Source: Parabacteroides hominis (GTDB taxonomy: Bacteria; Bacteroidota; Bacteroidia; Bacteroidales; Tannerellaceae). From it: a stretch of DNA of 64,000 nucleotides. The notes under the pieces were generated by a model. That model was not told the origin of the DNA and did no database searches. It saw only the letters and a program-made list of their open reading frames with translations. The stretch is from contig NZ_JACOOJ010000014.1 of NCBI RefSeq assembly GCF_014287585.1, positions 1-64,000 on the forward strand, written 5' to 3'. The first letter of the stretch is position 1; each line of letters opens with the position of its first letter. This document shows positions 7,801 through 15,833 of the stretch, piece after piece. Made by a program: the position numbers and the translations under genes.

Positions 7801-10800
7801 AGCTGTTACTGTAGCCTGTGCCTTTACAACCTTAGCTGTTACGAAAGTGATCGGAGCTAAAGTATAATATGTAGCTGAATCCCCATTTAACAAAGCGTTC
7901 GCATTTGTTATCTCAACCGGAACTTTATCACCTACATTCTTATTGGCACGTGCTCCAGTCGGAGCAGTCGAAGTAGTAAAATAGGCAGCAGCAGCAGCTT
8001 CCCAAGGCAAACCGGAAACAGCGATATTAGCTGCATCCCATTTCAAAATTACGTCCGTATCTGCATTATATACAATTGAATCCCCTTTGGTATCTGCACC
8101 ATAGTTCGGAACGATACCTGCTGTCAGGGTCAAGGTACGTTTGGTGATTTTCAGTTTCTGAGTATTTTCCAGAATTTGATCTTTTTTATCATCAGATACA
8201 GTCAGAGTTATTGCTAATTCTTCCGTTGGTTTCAGTATAGTTAATACATTGTTTGCTATTGTTGCATAACTGTTTTGATCTGCTGCAACTGCAGCAGTAA
8301 TACCTTCCGCATTAAACGCCAACGTAATCGGAGCCGTACCATACACCACGCTATCCGGCAGGTTGGTTATCTTTGCCAATGTTTTCTGGAAAGATGCAAT
8401 AGTATATTCCTGCCCCTCGGTAAATTTCAATTCATACACAACCTTACCTGCATTCAACAATTCTTTTGCTACAGTTTCGTTGGAAGCGATAACACCGTCC
8501 TTACATGCGATAGAGAAAGTCTTACCATTCAAATCTATCTTATCAGAGGCGTTATTCATTTCAGCAACAACAGCAGCAGCAGATGTAGTATCAACTGCCA
8601 AAGCTCCACCGGCTGAGATACCAGCCATGATGTATTCCTTCGGAAGGTTCAGTGTACCGTTGTTAGTCAATTTACAACCGCTTGCAATAGTTAATCCTCC
8701 ATTTAGAGACCAAACATTATTTTCAGGGATAGTAAATTCTTTAATTTCAGTACCAGACTTCTGAGTAAAAGTATTAATATTTGCTTTCGCACCATTCAAT
8801 ACAACATTCTGCAAACCTTCACTGGCTTTCACTACAGGAGCATTACCAACAAATGTCATAGTTGTTTTTCCAGATACAGGAGTTGGGTAATTGCCATTTT
8901 GCCAATCTTTGTCAGCACCCAGATAACATTCATATCCTTCTGCAAATGTACAGTTATCAAATGCCATAGATACTTCTGCTGCTTTTCCACGATTTAGAGC
9001 AGCGAGACTGGGAGTATAGCCATCCTTACCTGTAGAGAAAGCACATTTCGTGAAAGTTGCCGTTACTTTATCAGAGCAACCATTTGAACCGGTTCCCTTC
9101 ATTCCGCCTTCGATATTCACTTCATTGAAGGTTGCAGTAATATCTTTCGTATAAGAATAGCTATATCCGCCACCGATATAGAAACAACCGGAAATCTTAC
9201 CTTTTGTCATGGAGAAATTAGCTTTACCAATGCGATTTACAATCTGAGCATATTCCGTGTCTAAAGATTCTCCAATGCCAACCGGAGCAAAACCACCACC
9301 AAAAGCATAAAGAAGATCAGTATTTTCACCTGTTACTTTAACATCGGTAGCCTCAGTCTTGGCATATTCCATACCTCCTGAAAGCATGTAACGGACATAA
9401 GCATTTTCGATATTCATGGTTACTTTACCAGTAACATCGGCAGTCTGTCTTTTGGCTTCCGCAAATTTAGCTTTCGGGCCATAGCCGCCACCAACTAAAT
9501 AACCGGTAATCCGTCCTCCTTTTATCGTAACATTTGCATTCTTAACATCGCCTAAGTAGCCGCCACCGAATATCATGGAAACTTCACCGCTTTCCAAAGT
9601 AACACTGGAAGATTCAACATCTGCATATTTTGAGCCACCAAAGATTACCGGATTATAGCTTTCCGGTATTTCCAAATAGTCATTTTCATCAACGCTAATC
9701 TTCAAATTGCCTGCTGTTGATGTTGCTATAGTAACAGGTTGTCCGTTTGCATAAATGAAGTATGTATTTTTGTATTTTGAATTACTTGGAAACTCTGCAA
9801 CATATTCCATCTGCAGTTTCGAGTTCGTCCAATAACGTTTCTCTTCTGAGCTTGCACCCTGAACACCCACATAAGAAGTCCAACCATTCGGGCCTTCAAC
9901 CAATTGTTTCGGATCTGTCGTAATATCTTCGGACCAGATCTTGGATGATTCGGCAAAAGAACAATCAGGAGAGAAAGTAAACTTCGGAGAATAAACCGGC
10001 GTTCCGTCTGTTCCGACATTTACGCCACCCCAAACATTACCTTCCGTATGCAATCCTTCAGCACTTACTTTAGAGTGAACCAACAGACCTGCTGTTGCAT
10101 TACCCTTTAATGTTACGTTCACTAAAGAAGTAGTCATCGGAGACTGCGCGTTAATACCGGCAGCTTTAGAATCTGCGACTGACAGGTTTTTCAATATTAC
10201 ATCTTCACCTGCTTGGCCATTTTCAATAGAGATCAGGTTCTTAACACTATTAGTCCCGCTCCAATCTGAGCCATTCGCTTTAATAGTAGTAGCTTCTTTT
10301 CCTTCAATGGTCAAAGGTCTGTTAATAACAAGCTGCTTGCCGAGTTCATAAGTCGTTGCTGCCAAATTAACCTTATTAACTGTAGCAAACCCTAAATTAA
10401 TAGTAGAGTCCAGTTGACCGGCAGTATTTACTGTTACAGCATCGTTGTCTTTTGCCCAAACATAAGCCAATGCACCATTATTAGATGTATGCATTGTTGC
10501 CAATTGTAAAGAACGATACCATTTATCATTTTCAGGCGTTACTACTGAAGCGATTATCTCAGCTACAGATGTTGTCGGATTACTGCTCCATTCGGAATAG
10601 GCATGTCTGTCGTAAAAAGCAATTTGCGGAACATTGTTCTCACTAATTGTTCCACTTTTCAAAGTAAACTTCGGCATATTTGTTTCCTGACGAGACAACT
10701 TAACAGCGAACTTTCCATTACCACTTGTAGTAAAATCAGTTGCAGTCAACTGTGAAGAGTTCAAATGCAAACCGCCTTCTTTATTATCAGATAATAAAAC

Positions 10801-11310
10801 CTTATCGAACTTCAGATTATTCAGATTGTAAAGATTGAAAGCCAAAATGTTTGTATTCCTTACAGTCAGGTCTTTGAAAGTAATAGGACTGCTTCCTGAA
10901 CCATCAAAGTAGAATACATAATTTTTGGTAGGATCAAAACTTCCCTCTACAGTATTCGAGGTATTTTCACCTGTAATACTATGTCCAGCTCCATCAATGG
11001 TTAAAGATGTAATTTTTGCCTCAGTAGCATTCAAGTAGAATACTCCTTGCCATTGTGCCTTAGTTGGATTTGGTCCCATAAATTTAACCTTAGAGATGTC
11101 CAAATCGTTCTCCAAAGTAATAGTAGTCGTCACTGATGTGCCACTATTCAAGATTTCCAACACATTTTGCAACCCCTCCGCGGTTGTCACTGTGTAATTT
11201 CCGTCATCGGTCTTTGTATAACCGTCTCCTGAGGTATCTGCCGCCTGCAACCACCCCACACTCGTTATCGTCATAAAGACCGATAACAACATAAGTAATC
11301 TTCTCTTCAT
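4891..11310 (-). CDS. giant secreted repeat protein: beta-helix, MBG/YDG-type repeats, BIG_2-like domain, DUF6383-like tail
   Basis: 2139 residues, likely cell-surface. A signal peptide (MKRRLLMLLSVFMTITSVGWLQA) is followed by about 850 residues rich in short beta-strand repeats with Asn/Gly turns, resembling a right-handed parallel beta-helix (TIDGAGHSITG..., IFGGGYLGDV, YLVGGGYGPKA, YAFGGGFAPVG). About 1000 residues of tandem Ig-like units follow, several opening with K-T-Y-D-G and ending DNYSL or similar, as in MBG/YDG-type domains. A BIG_2-like unit follows (VTWSSSDPTVASV...GKATITATIGDVTATCEVTVG). The last 70 residues (NIYVNPIQPLQVTVVNMIGKIVYNARISGNTQIPVTKGIYIVKL) match my memory of the DUF6383 tail in Parabacteroides and resemble a type IX sorting domain. 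An adhesin or glycan-contact role is inference. Transcribed alone, with a terminator at 4824-4856. Confidence 0.85.
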   Translation of the reverse strand: MKRRLLMLLSVFMTITSVGWLQAADTSGDGYTKTDDGNYTVTTAEGLQNVLEILNSGTSVTTTITLENDLDISKVKFMGPNPTKAQWQGVFYLNATEAKITSLTIDGAGHSITGENTSNTVEGSFDPTKNYVFYFDGSGSSPITFKDLTVRNTNILAFNLYNLNNLKFDKVLLSDNKEGGLHLNSSQLTATDFTTSGNGKFAVKLSRQETNMPKFTLKSGTISENNVPQIAFYDRHAYSEWSSNPTTSVAEIIASVVTPENDKWYRSLQLATMHTSNNGALAYVWAKDNDAVTVNTAGQLDSTINLGFATVNKVNLAATTYELGKQLVINRPLTIEGKEATTIKANGSDWSGTNSVKNLISIENGQAGEDVILKNLSVADSKAAGINAQSPMTTSLVNVTLKGNATAGLLVHSKVSAEGLHTEGNVWGGVNVGTDGTPVYSPKFTFSPDCSFAESSKIWSEDITTDPKQLVEGPNGWTSYVGVQGASSEEKRYWTNSKLQMEYVAEFPSNSKYKNTYFIYANGQPVTIATSTAGNLKISVDENDYLEIPESYNPVIFGGSKYADVESSSVTLESGEVSMIFGGGYLGDVKNANVTIKGGRITGYLVGGGYGPKAKFAEAKRQTADVTGKVTMNIENAYVRYMLSGGMEYAKTEATDVKVTGENTDLLYAFGGGFAPVGIGESLDTEYAQIVNRIGKANFSMTKGKISGCFYIGGGYSYSYTKDITATFNEVNIEGGMKGTGSNGCSDKVTATFTKCAFSTGKDGYTPSLAALNRGKAAEVSMAFDNCTFAEGYECYLGADKDWQNGNYPTPVSGKTTMTFVGNAPVVKASEGLQNVVLNGAKANINTFTQKSGTEIKEFTIPENNVWSLNGGLTIASGCKLTNNGTLNLPKEYIMAGISAGGALAVDTTSAAAVVAEMNNASDKIDLNGKTFSIACKDGVIASNETVAKELLNAGKVVYELKFTEGQEYTIASFQKTLAKITNLPDSVVYGTAPITLAFNAEGITAAVAADQNSYATIANNVLTILKPTEELAITLTVSDDKKDQILENTQKLKITKRTLTLTAGIVPNYGADTKGDSIVYNADTDVILKWDAANIAVSGLPWEAAAAAYFTTSTAPTGARANKNVGDKVPVEITNANALLNGDSATYYTLAPITFVTAKVVKAQATVTAKAANNDFGKELPTFEAEIKVIENSKDQLDGTLKFICSATPDSLVKQGGYDIMPYGLTSDNYAIKFVAGKLTVDAVDPKIEIVDAKVTGDADAKTITVRANLVHSGGATTATVTAASEMKAANGAIAKGDDGYYTYTISQATAATHTVTFTATAGDKSGTASINVTVEKGTPQNLTFDSKVLSSIVYGDSLQLAVTSDAAAATGEYTFSVGSGATISNTNVLKPTAAGEITVTVTRAADENYSSATVTKTIKVTPRPLKASVAAFTPKTYDGSVTATVPAITLSADYKVIGTDKVSIKTGATATYASKNVGTHAITLSTLELDGAQKDNYTLIQPTGLKGEITKKSATVKVNDVTRMYNQRYTKYTFTDTGLIEGESLSSVYTGKLDVAEKDGVLALTIDPKLCQNYNLTAQNGTLTITKGTPVVVAYNANDKAEALVVDSAGYTDLKIGKINDAGYFPVEDGSGTVITQSVNAIQQKDEVVNAMLTKATTEEWNNPNPIELVYGGSADQITDLSGYTYSSTNLNRLAVDNGTLTINGVGKVAIIATNTSGDVKVKLYEVTPKPVTYTANMDKTYDGLTQATGTVTLDGVEVSDNVALDMEGVTFNYTSNAAGTKTINPSQNPILVGADANNYSLTAALSGEISPKAVTVSTPISAYYTGSKSLTLDDFTAEGILSNDVVSLNVTLDNEEVGPRQFTLNSLGGNHVGNYTLFNKNAQLEGSVLKPTIIVEVPETASSVANAKSKLTYTIRETGKVVPGDAFSEAIQVVSLGNNAYQVSTKEDFDNKNFTLLYTKNLIGFKADPVTPPSGGDEDETVTISLDATTKDLPRTEEFILTATVSPAGKTVTWSSSDPTVASVTADGNKVTVKGVKVGKATITATIGDVTATCEVTVGFATGLEEALANTEVFGRKGNIYVNPIQPLQVTVVNMIGKIVYNARISGNTQIPVTKGIYIVKLTNAGNSIVTKVNVY

Positions 11311-11454
11311 AATTTCTCTAATTAAAGTATTAATAATGAGTTCATTGAATGATAATTTTCATTTATACTTTAATCGCTTTATTAACTTACCCCATACGAA
11401 TGGTTTCCCTTGAAAAGTAGTTAACAGGTGTGATTATATGTATTTTGACGACCG

Positions 11455-11468
11455 AAAACGATCGTTTT
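11455..11468. repeat. 14-bp perfect palindrome before the surface-protein gene
   Basis: AAAACGATCGTTTT followed by more T residues, about 145 bp upstream of the surface-protein start. It could be an operator or a weak terminator. The rest of 11311-11622 is AT-rich and shows no clear TAnnTTTG box in the expected place and no ORF. Confidence 0.35.
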
Positions 11469-11622
11469 TTTTAGTCATTTTTTCGGTAGATTTTTGTTCT
11501 GCAAAGCGGACTTGATTATCAAAAGATAATAGTTTTCCCGAAAAAACACTTACGTTTTTCTGTAAAAACCTGCCGGCAGTTTTCTAAATGTATTTTCACA
11601 AAACAGCATTTTCGGAAAAAGT

Positions 11623-11647
11623 TTCCGCACGTTCCGCACGTTCCGCC
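11623..11647. repeat. 9-bp tandem repeat TTCCGCACG directly after the VirE-type gene stop
   Basis: Two full units and one partial unit of TTCCGCACG abut the stop codon of the leftward gene. Three units of nearly the same 9-mer occur inside that gene (13084-13110), in the opposite orientation relative to the gene. Confidence 0.7.
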
Positions 11648-14038
11648 TTATACACTTTTTGCTTGGGAAGATTTGCTGTTTTTCAGGTTGTTACGCTTAT
11701 ATCTTCCTTGCATAACCCGCACGATCAGGCCATTTTTCTTCCATCGTGTGAGGGCTGATTCTACGGTTCTTTTTTCCATTCCGAGAATTTGACCCTTTTC
11801 TATCGCTTCGCGAGTCGTAAAATTTTCGCCCAACTCGGAGAAAAGTTCCTCGCTGATGATAGGGTTGGAGATAGACTTGAGCACCTCGTCTTTTTTCAGG
11901 AGCGTGCTGAGCACCAAAGAGTGTTTCAGGCAGTGGAAAATGATCTGGGTGGCCGTGTTGAAATCATCGTCGCAAATCTTTATTTCCGGGATGTCCAAAC
12001 GCTGCTCGCCTTTGCGCAGGCCGGTCAGCACCATGCAGATGCGGAAGTGGATCATCCCCAGGCGGAACAGGATGGCTGTCTTGTCGCCTTCGCCGAAAGC
12101 ACGCAGGCGTTCGAGTTCGAGGGGGAAAATCTCGTTCATATAGTCGCGCTGGCTCTCCGTATAGCTCACCCAGGTCGGGTGCTCGTCGAGGAAGAGGGCG
12201 ATCTCCTGGAGCGCATGTCCCAAATTGTTATAATAGTTGCCCCGGCGCGGACTGTCGTCGGAGGCAGTCAGGGGTTTCCATTTGCCCTGTTCGGTGATAT
12301 AGAAGCAAAGGAGGCGGCTGAAAAGGCCGTCTTCGGTGGAATGGATCAGGCGCGTCACCTGCCCTTCCGTGCCGGTGAAGACGAGCGCCATGCGGGGGAA
12401 AGGGATGGAGTAGTACTTGTCCTGCTTCGTGTCCTTGCTGATCTGCTCGTGTTGGAAGATCTGGTTCAGGAGGTCGTGATACTGCCCGTGGTCCTGCTCC
12501 ATCGAGTTGTTGAGCACGTCTATTTCGGTTTCGCACATCAGGGAGGCGTAGTGGCCGTTGTCGGACAACTGTTCGATCATACGCGGGCGGGAGATGTTGC
12601 CGGCCAGTTCGATCCCTTTCTGGCGGACGCATTCCGGTTCTTCGGAAAGTTTCCCATTTGATTTCAATTGTTTAAGCATGTCAAAATTGTATTGTTTCAT
12701 TTTGTTGTTATAGACCTTCACTTCTTTTGCCGATTCGCGGCGGATGCCTTCGGCATAGACGTGGAAGACTTTATGTATCTTGTTGACCATCCCCTTTCCG
12801 GAGGCGGCGGCCCCGGCGATGCAGCAGTAGAGCGGCGGCTCGCAGATGGCGTTCTGGTAGGAGCCGCTCACCTTGGGCATGGCTGCCGAAAAAATGCCGA
12901 GGCTGCCCATGAGTGTGACCGAACGTTCGACCTCGGTCAGCCCTTCGGTGAACATTTCGAGGAAGAACGGGGGCAGATGTTCATAAACCGCATGCGGAAA
13001 ACATTTCGCCATTTCTTTGGCATATTCCAAACGTTTGTCTTCCAGCGGACTGCCTTCTTTTTCCTCCAGCGCAGGAGTGTATAGTGCGGAAGATGCGGAA
13101 CGTGCGGAAACTTCCGCTTGCGGCGCAAATTCTTTCCGGTTGCAGCCATGCTCGGCACGTCCTTTGGCGTAGGCCGAAGTGATGACTTTCACGATCTCTT
13201 TTTCGTCGAAATCCGGTTGCGCGTACCGGCTGTTGCATTCCCGTAGCACGGCCTGCTCGCCGAAGCCCGCGCGGTTCAGCGTAAAGGCGAGGCTCACCAG
13301 GTTGGCGTGCCGTTGCCCTTTGACCCAGGAAAGGTTACAGTCGGCAGCGTCGAGATAGCGGCGAAGGTTTTCGCCGATATCAGTTGGAAGTTGAGAGTTG
13401 AAAGTTGAAAGTTTTTTGCCGCTCTTTTCACTTTCATCTTTCCACTTTTCCTTTTCAACTGTGTACGCGGTTGCTTGCAAATTCACATACGCTTCCGGGT
13501 CGTGGCAAAGGAGCGCGGCGCGGGTGATGTCGGTACAGGTGTGGTCGGTGGGGTGTCCGAAGGCGGTTTCGAAGAAATGCTGGAGCGAGCGGCAGACGTC
13601 CTCGTGCTCTTCCGCGGTGCATTTGACGCGGGCAACGAGGTGGTTGCCGTTGCCGCTCGCACTGACCTGGGCGAAGGCCACGAAGGGGATGGCGGCGCAG
13701 CGGTCGCGGTATTCAGCGGCGGGGCATGTGAGGCCGTCGGTGTCGACCAGCACATAACCGAGGTAATCGCCCGCCTCTTCCGTCCGGCGTTCTTCCGGGA
13801 AGCGGCAGGAGACGGCGATGCAGGGGAGTTGCATTTTCAGCGACTTGGCTTTTACGGGGTTTCCCTCCGCGATGGCACGGCGTATTTCGCCGGTGACATG
13901 CCGCAGGGCGTTGCCTTTAACGAGGTTGTACACTTCTTCCAGCGACAGTTCTTTGTTCGAACGGAGGTGGTAAAGATTGTCATAATAGGGGAAAAGCGCT
14001 TGTTCTCCTACTGATTGTCCTTGATTTTCAGTTTCCAT
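11648..14038 (-). CDS. VirE_N (BT4734-like) / DUF3987 protein
   Basis: 795 residues from the ATG at 14038; an earlier start would overlap the DUF4248 gene. Residues ~30-190 match the VirE N-terminal/BT4734-like domain, which has a primase-polymerase-like fold (LVDTDGL, then GNGNHLVARV and DHTCTDITRAALLCHDPE). Residues ~220-300 resemble a PriCT-type helical domain (GQRHANLVSLAFTLNRAG). A low-complexity linker (~200-222 and ~305-325) carries simple DNA repeats. Residues ~350-740 match DUF3987, with a P-loop-like GAAASGKG at ~409-416. The C-terminal end looks like a winged helix (ALTRWKKNGLIVRVMQGRYKRN). These proteins occur in Bacteroidales next to DUF4248, HU-like and murein-hydrolase genes. 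A role in replication or repair of mobile DNA is inferred, not shown. Confidence 0.85.
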   Translation of the reverse strand: METENQGQSVGEQALFPYYDNLYHLRSNKELSLEEVYNLVKGNALRHVTGEIRRAIAEGNPVKAKSLKMQLPCIAVSCRFPEERRTEEAGDYLGYVLVDTDGLTCPAAEYRDRCAAIPFVAFAQVSASGNGNHLVARVKCTAEEHEDVCRSLQHFFETAFGHPTDHTCTDITRAALLCHDPEAYVNLQATAYTVEKEKWKDESEKSGKKLSTFNSQLPTDIGENLRRYLDAADCNLSWVKGQRHANLVSLAFTLNRAGFGEQAVLRECNSRYAQPDFDEKEIVKVITSAYAKGRAEHGCNRKEFAPQAEVSARSASSALYTPALEEKEGSPLEDKRLEYAKEMAKCFPHAVYEHLPPFFLEMFTEGLTEVERSVTLMGSLGIFSAAMPKVSGSYQNAICEPPLYCCIAGAAASGKGMVNKIHKVFHVYAEGIRRESAKEVKVYNNKMKQYNFDMLKQLKSNGKLSEEPECVRQKGIELAGNISRPRMIEQLSDNGHYASLMCETEIDVLNNSMEQDHGQYHDLLNQIFQHEQISKDTKQDKYYSIPFPRMALVFTGTEGQVTRLIHSTEDGLFSRLLCFYITEQGKWKPLTASDDSPRRGNYYNNLGHALQEIALFLDEHPTWVSYTESQRDYMNEIFPLELERLRAFGEGDKTAILFRLGMIHFRICMVLTGLRKGEQRLDIPEIKICDDDFNTATQIIFHCLKHSLVLSTLLKKDEVLKSISNPIISEELFSELGENFTTREAIEKGQILGMEKRTVESALTRWKKNGLIVRVMQGRYKRNNLKNSKSSQAKSV
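13084..13110. repeat. three in-frame copies of a 9-bp repeat in the VirE-type gene linker
   Basis: Consecutive GTGCGGAAG / ATGCGGAAC / GTGCGGAAA units (plus strand) encode Ser-Ala-rich linker residues SARSASSA. They lie between the primase-like part and the DUF3987 part, and match the tandem repeat found just past the stop codon at 11623-11647. Confidence 0.65.
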
Positions 14039-14049
14039 GATGTTTGTTT

Positions 14050-14274
14050 TTAAGGTTCGCCCAGGTGGTCGATGATGCACATGACCTGCTTGGGGGTGAA
14101 CAGTTTGTTTCCGGGATGCCAGTTCAGCGCCTGCAGTTTGTCTTTCAGGTTGCCGCTCAGGCGTATCCAACGGGACAGCTTATCGGTCGCCGACTTGGGC
14201 GAGGAGCCGGGAAAATAGCATAGGGCGAGTTCGTAAACGGCCCATACCTTAGAATAATTCACTTCGTTTTCCAT
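14050..14274 (-). CDS. DUF4248 family protein
   Basis: 74 residues from the ATG at 14274. The pattern YELALCYFPGSSPKSATDKLSRWIRLSGNLKDKL...LFTPKQVMCIIDHLGEP fits DUF4248, a small HTH-like family found beside VirE-type genes in Bacteroidales. A start upstream of 14274 would run into the promoter. It is first in a leftward operon, 11 bp before the VirE/DUF3987 gene. Likely a DNA-binding accessory protein; no biochemical role is known to me. Confidence 0.8.
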   Translation of the reverse strand: MENEVNYSKVWAVYELALCYFPGSSPKSATDKLSRWIRLSGNLKDKLQALNWHPGNKLFTPKQVMCIIDHLGEP

Positions 14275-14300
14275 AATGTCTTGTGTGTTATTTATCACTA

Positions 14301-14330
14301 CAAAGATAGGTATAATTATTTGCATAACAA
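14301..14330 (-). promoter_or_regulatory. promoter of the DUF4248-VirE operon
   Basis: Leftward TATCTTTG -7 box (14301-14308) and TTG -33 box (14328-14330), separated by 19 bp, a very good Bacteroidetes promoter. The expected transcript start lies about 20 bases before the DUF4248 ATG and supports the shorter start. Confidence 0.75.
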
Positions 14331-14507
14331 GCTATTAATCAGCATATTATTATAGAAAATCGGTCGACCCCGGCATGCGGTTATCCCATAAATGCCGGTT
14401 ATTTCGCGTATGCCCGCTTATATCTTGTTAAAGCTGTTTACGACTCAAAATGACGCAGTAGGGGGCAGTAGGGCGGGAAAGGCCCTCAGAGGGGAAGGAG
14501 GGTGTCG

Positions 14508-14515
14508 TATCTTTG
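14508..14515 (+). promoter_or_regulatory. -7 element for the HU-like gene
   Basis: TATCTTTG lies 50 bp before the HU-like ATG, divergent to the DUF4248 promoter. The -33 position is poor. Just upstream is a G-rich stretch with a repeated GCAGTAGGG (14455-14473). Confidence 0.5.
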
Positions 14516-14564
14516 ACATACGGACAGACGAAAAAGAGTTTTTAACCTTTAAATTTCAATGTTT

Positions 14565-15014
14565 ATGTCAATCAAGTACAAATTGGTTTTACGCAAAGAC
14601 CTTTCCAAAGATGCGGAAGAGGGCGACAAGAAGTATTACGCTTCGGTGAACAACAACGGGACGTTCAGTTTCGACGACTTGTGCGAGTCGGTTTCTGCGA
14701 TCTCGACAGCTTCGCGCGGGGATGTGTTAGTAGTGATGGACGGGGCGCTCTCGGTGATGAAGAACGCGTTGTTGCGCGGGGAGATCGTGCAGTTCGGGGA
14801 GTTAGGCAATTTCCAGATCAACACCGGCAGCAAGGGGGTTGCGACCGTCGAAGAGTTCAAGACGAACCTGATACGCAAGGCGCGGATCATCTTCCGTCCG
14901 GGGGCGTTGCTGAAAGACTGCCTCGGCAAGGTGAGCTACGAACGTATCGGGAAAGACACCACCTCGCAGGAGGGCGGCGGTTCGGGCGAAGAGGAGCGTC
15001 CGGGTGAACTGTAG
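14565..15014 (+). CDS. HU/IHF-like DNA-binding protein
   Basis: 149 residues. It reads as the HU-type domain with an N-terminal extension that is common in Bacteroidales: MSIKYKLVLRKDLSKD, helices with a basic strand, then LLRGEIVQFGELGNFQI and the DNA-binding arm region (GVATVEEFKTNLIRKARIIFRPG). The Gly/Glu-rich tail (EGGGSGEEERPGEL) is disordered. Probably binds and bends DNA; such proteins sit beside VirE-type genes. I chose the second ATG (14565); the one at 14559 is possible. The downstream glucosaminidase begins 4 bp after the stop, so the two are co-transcribed. Confidence 0.82.
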   Translation: MSIKYKLVLRKDLSKDAEEGDKKYYASVNNNGTFSFDDLCESVSAISTASRGDVLVVMDGALSVMKNALLRGEIVQFGELGNFQINTGSKGVATVEEFKTNLIRKARIIFRPGALLKDCLGKVSYERIGKDTTSQEGGGSGEEERPGEL

Positions 15015-15018
15015 CGGT

Positions 15019-15501
15019 ATGACGGCACAGCAGATTTCCTTCGTCAAAGCGTCCCTGCCGGCGGCCATAGCGGCGGGGACGGCTTTCAACATGAATCCGT
15101 CCGTGATCTTAACACAGGGTGCTTTCGAGAGCGGATGGGGCACGAGCGAGTTAGCGCTACGGGCGCATAACTTCTTCGGGCTGACGGCCTACGGGTGCAG
15201 CAACGCGTATTGGCACGGGCAGAAATATCCCGTCCGCACGTCGCGCGACGAACTGGATTTCCGGTGGTACGGGAGACGGGAGGATTCTTTCCTCGACTTC
15301 GCCCGCCTGATACGCAACAACTACCGCACGGCCTGGAGCAAGAGCGAAAACCCTTCCGCCTATGCGCATGAGATCGCCTACAGCCGCTACATCAGCGAAC
15401 TGAACGGGGACGACCGCGAAACCTACCGCCGCAGCCTGATACAGATCGAAAAGACGGTGCAGGCAATATTATCTATTACTTTTGGCTTGACCCAAAAGTA
15501 A
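15019..15501 (+). CDS. glucosaminidase-type murein hydrolase with repeat-derived C-terminus
   Basis: 160 residues, all of it a glucosaminidase (GH73-like) domain. ILTQGAFESGWGTSELALRAHNFFGL contains the catalytic Glu and the conserved NFFGL, followed by the aromatic DFRWYGRREDSFLDFARLI block. Expected to cleave peptidoglycan glycan strands. No signal peptide is visible, as in phage-type endolysins, so export is unclear. I chose the ATG at 15019; a GTG at 15004 overlapping the HU gene is possible. The last eight codons (ITFGLTQK and stop) lie inside the end of a repeat element (15476 onward), so the natural C-terminus was replaced or extended by that insertion. Confidence 0.8.
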   Translation: MTAQQISFVKASLPAAIAAGTAFNMNPSVILTQGAFESGWGTSELALRAHNFFGLTAYGCSNAYWHGQKYPVRTSRDELDFRWYGRREDSFLDFARLIRNNYRTAWSKSENPSAYAHEIAYSRYISELNGDDRETYRRSLIQIEKTVQAILSITFGLTQK

Positions 15502-15785
15502 TCAAAAGGTCAAGGCTTAACCTGCCGGGCTACCCCCGTTCCCGCGCCCCGCGCGGGATCGCAAGGAAGCAGGCAGTATCGGCCATCCCCCAAGCCTCCT
15601 CAGCCTCTCTTTTGCCGTCTGCTTCAGCAGACGGTTTAAAAGGTCTGGAGGCAAAGCCTCTTCTTTTGTGGGCTTCAGTCCCTTTTATGGATTATATTTA
15701 AAGGGGTTAAAAACCCACAGGGGAACCGGCAAGGCCGGAGCAATCATCTATCCGTCTGCTGAAGCAGACGGCAAAAGAGAAAGCC
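15476..15785 (-). mobile_element. repeat element copy A (truncated, inverted relative to copy B)
   Basis: One end is TTACTTTTGG-CTTGA-CCCAAAAGTAA, a self-complementary terminus matching both ends of copy B. Inside are the 20-bp hairpin unit CCGTCTGCT..AGCAGACGG twice (about 15617 and 15753) and the blocks between them, all in reverse orientation to copy B. The other terminal repeat is missing and internal parts are deleted. No transposase. It overlaps the end of the glucosaminidase gene. Confidence 0.7.
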
Positions 15786-15833
15786 TCGCATGTTCAACTA
15801 TTCTTATTCAATAATCAACACACACGATGTCTT

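Noticed and set aside
9726..10019. 97-codon leftward ORF within the giant surface-protein gene
   Set aside because: Alternate frame inside a long unambiguous coding sequence.
11789..12661. 290-codon rightward ORF inside the VirE/DUF3987 gene
   Set aside because: Antisense frame; the leftward frame has clear domain motifs.
15538..15800. Repeated hairpins considered as a CRISPR array
   Set aside because: Units are palindromes at irregular spacing with no regular spacers and no cas genes; they belong to the repeat elements.
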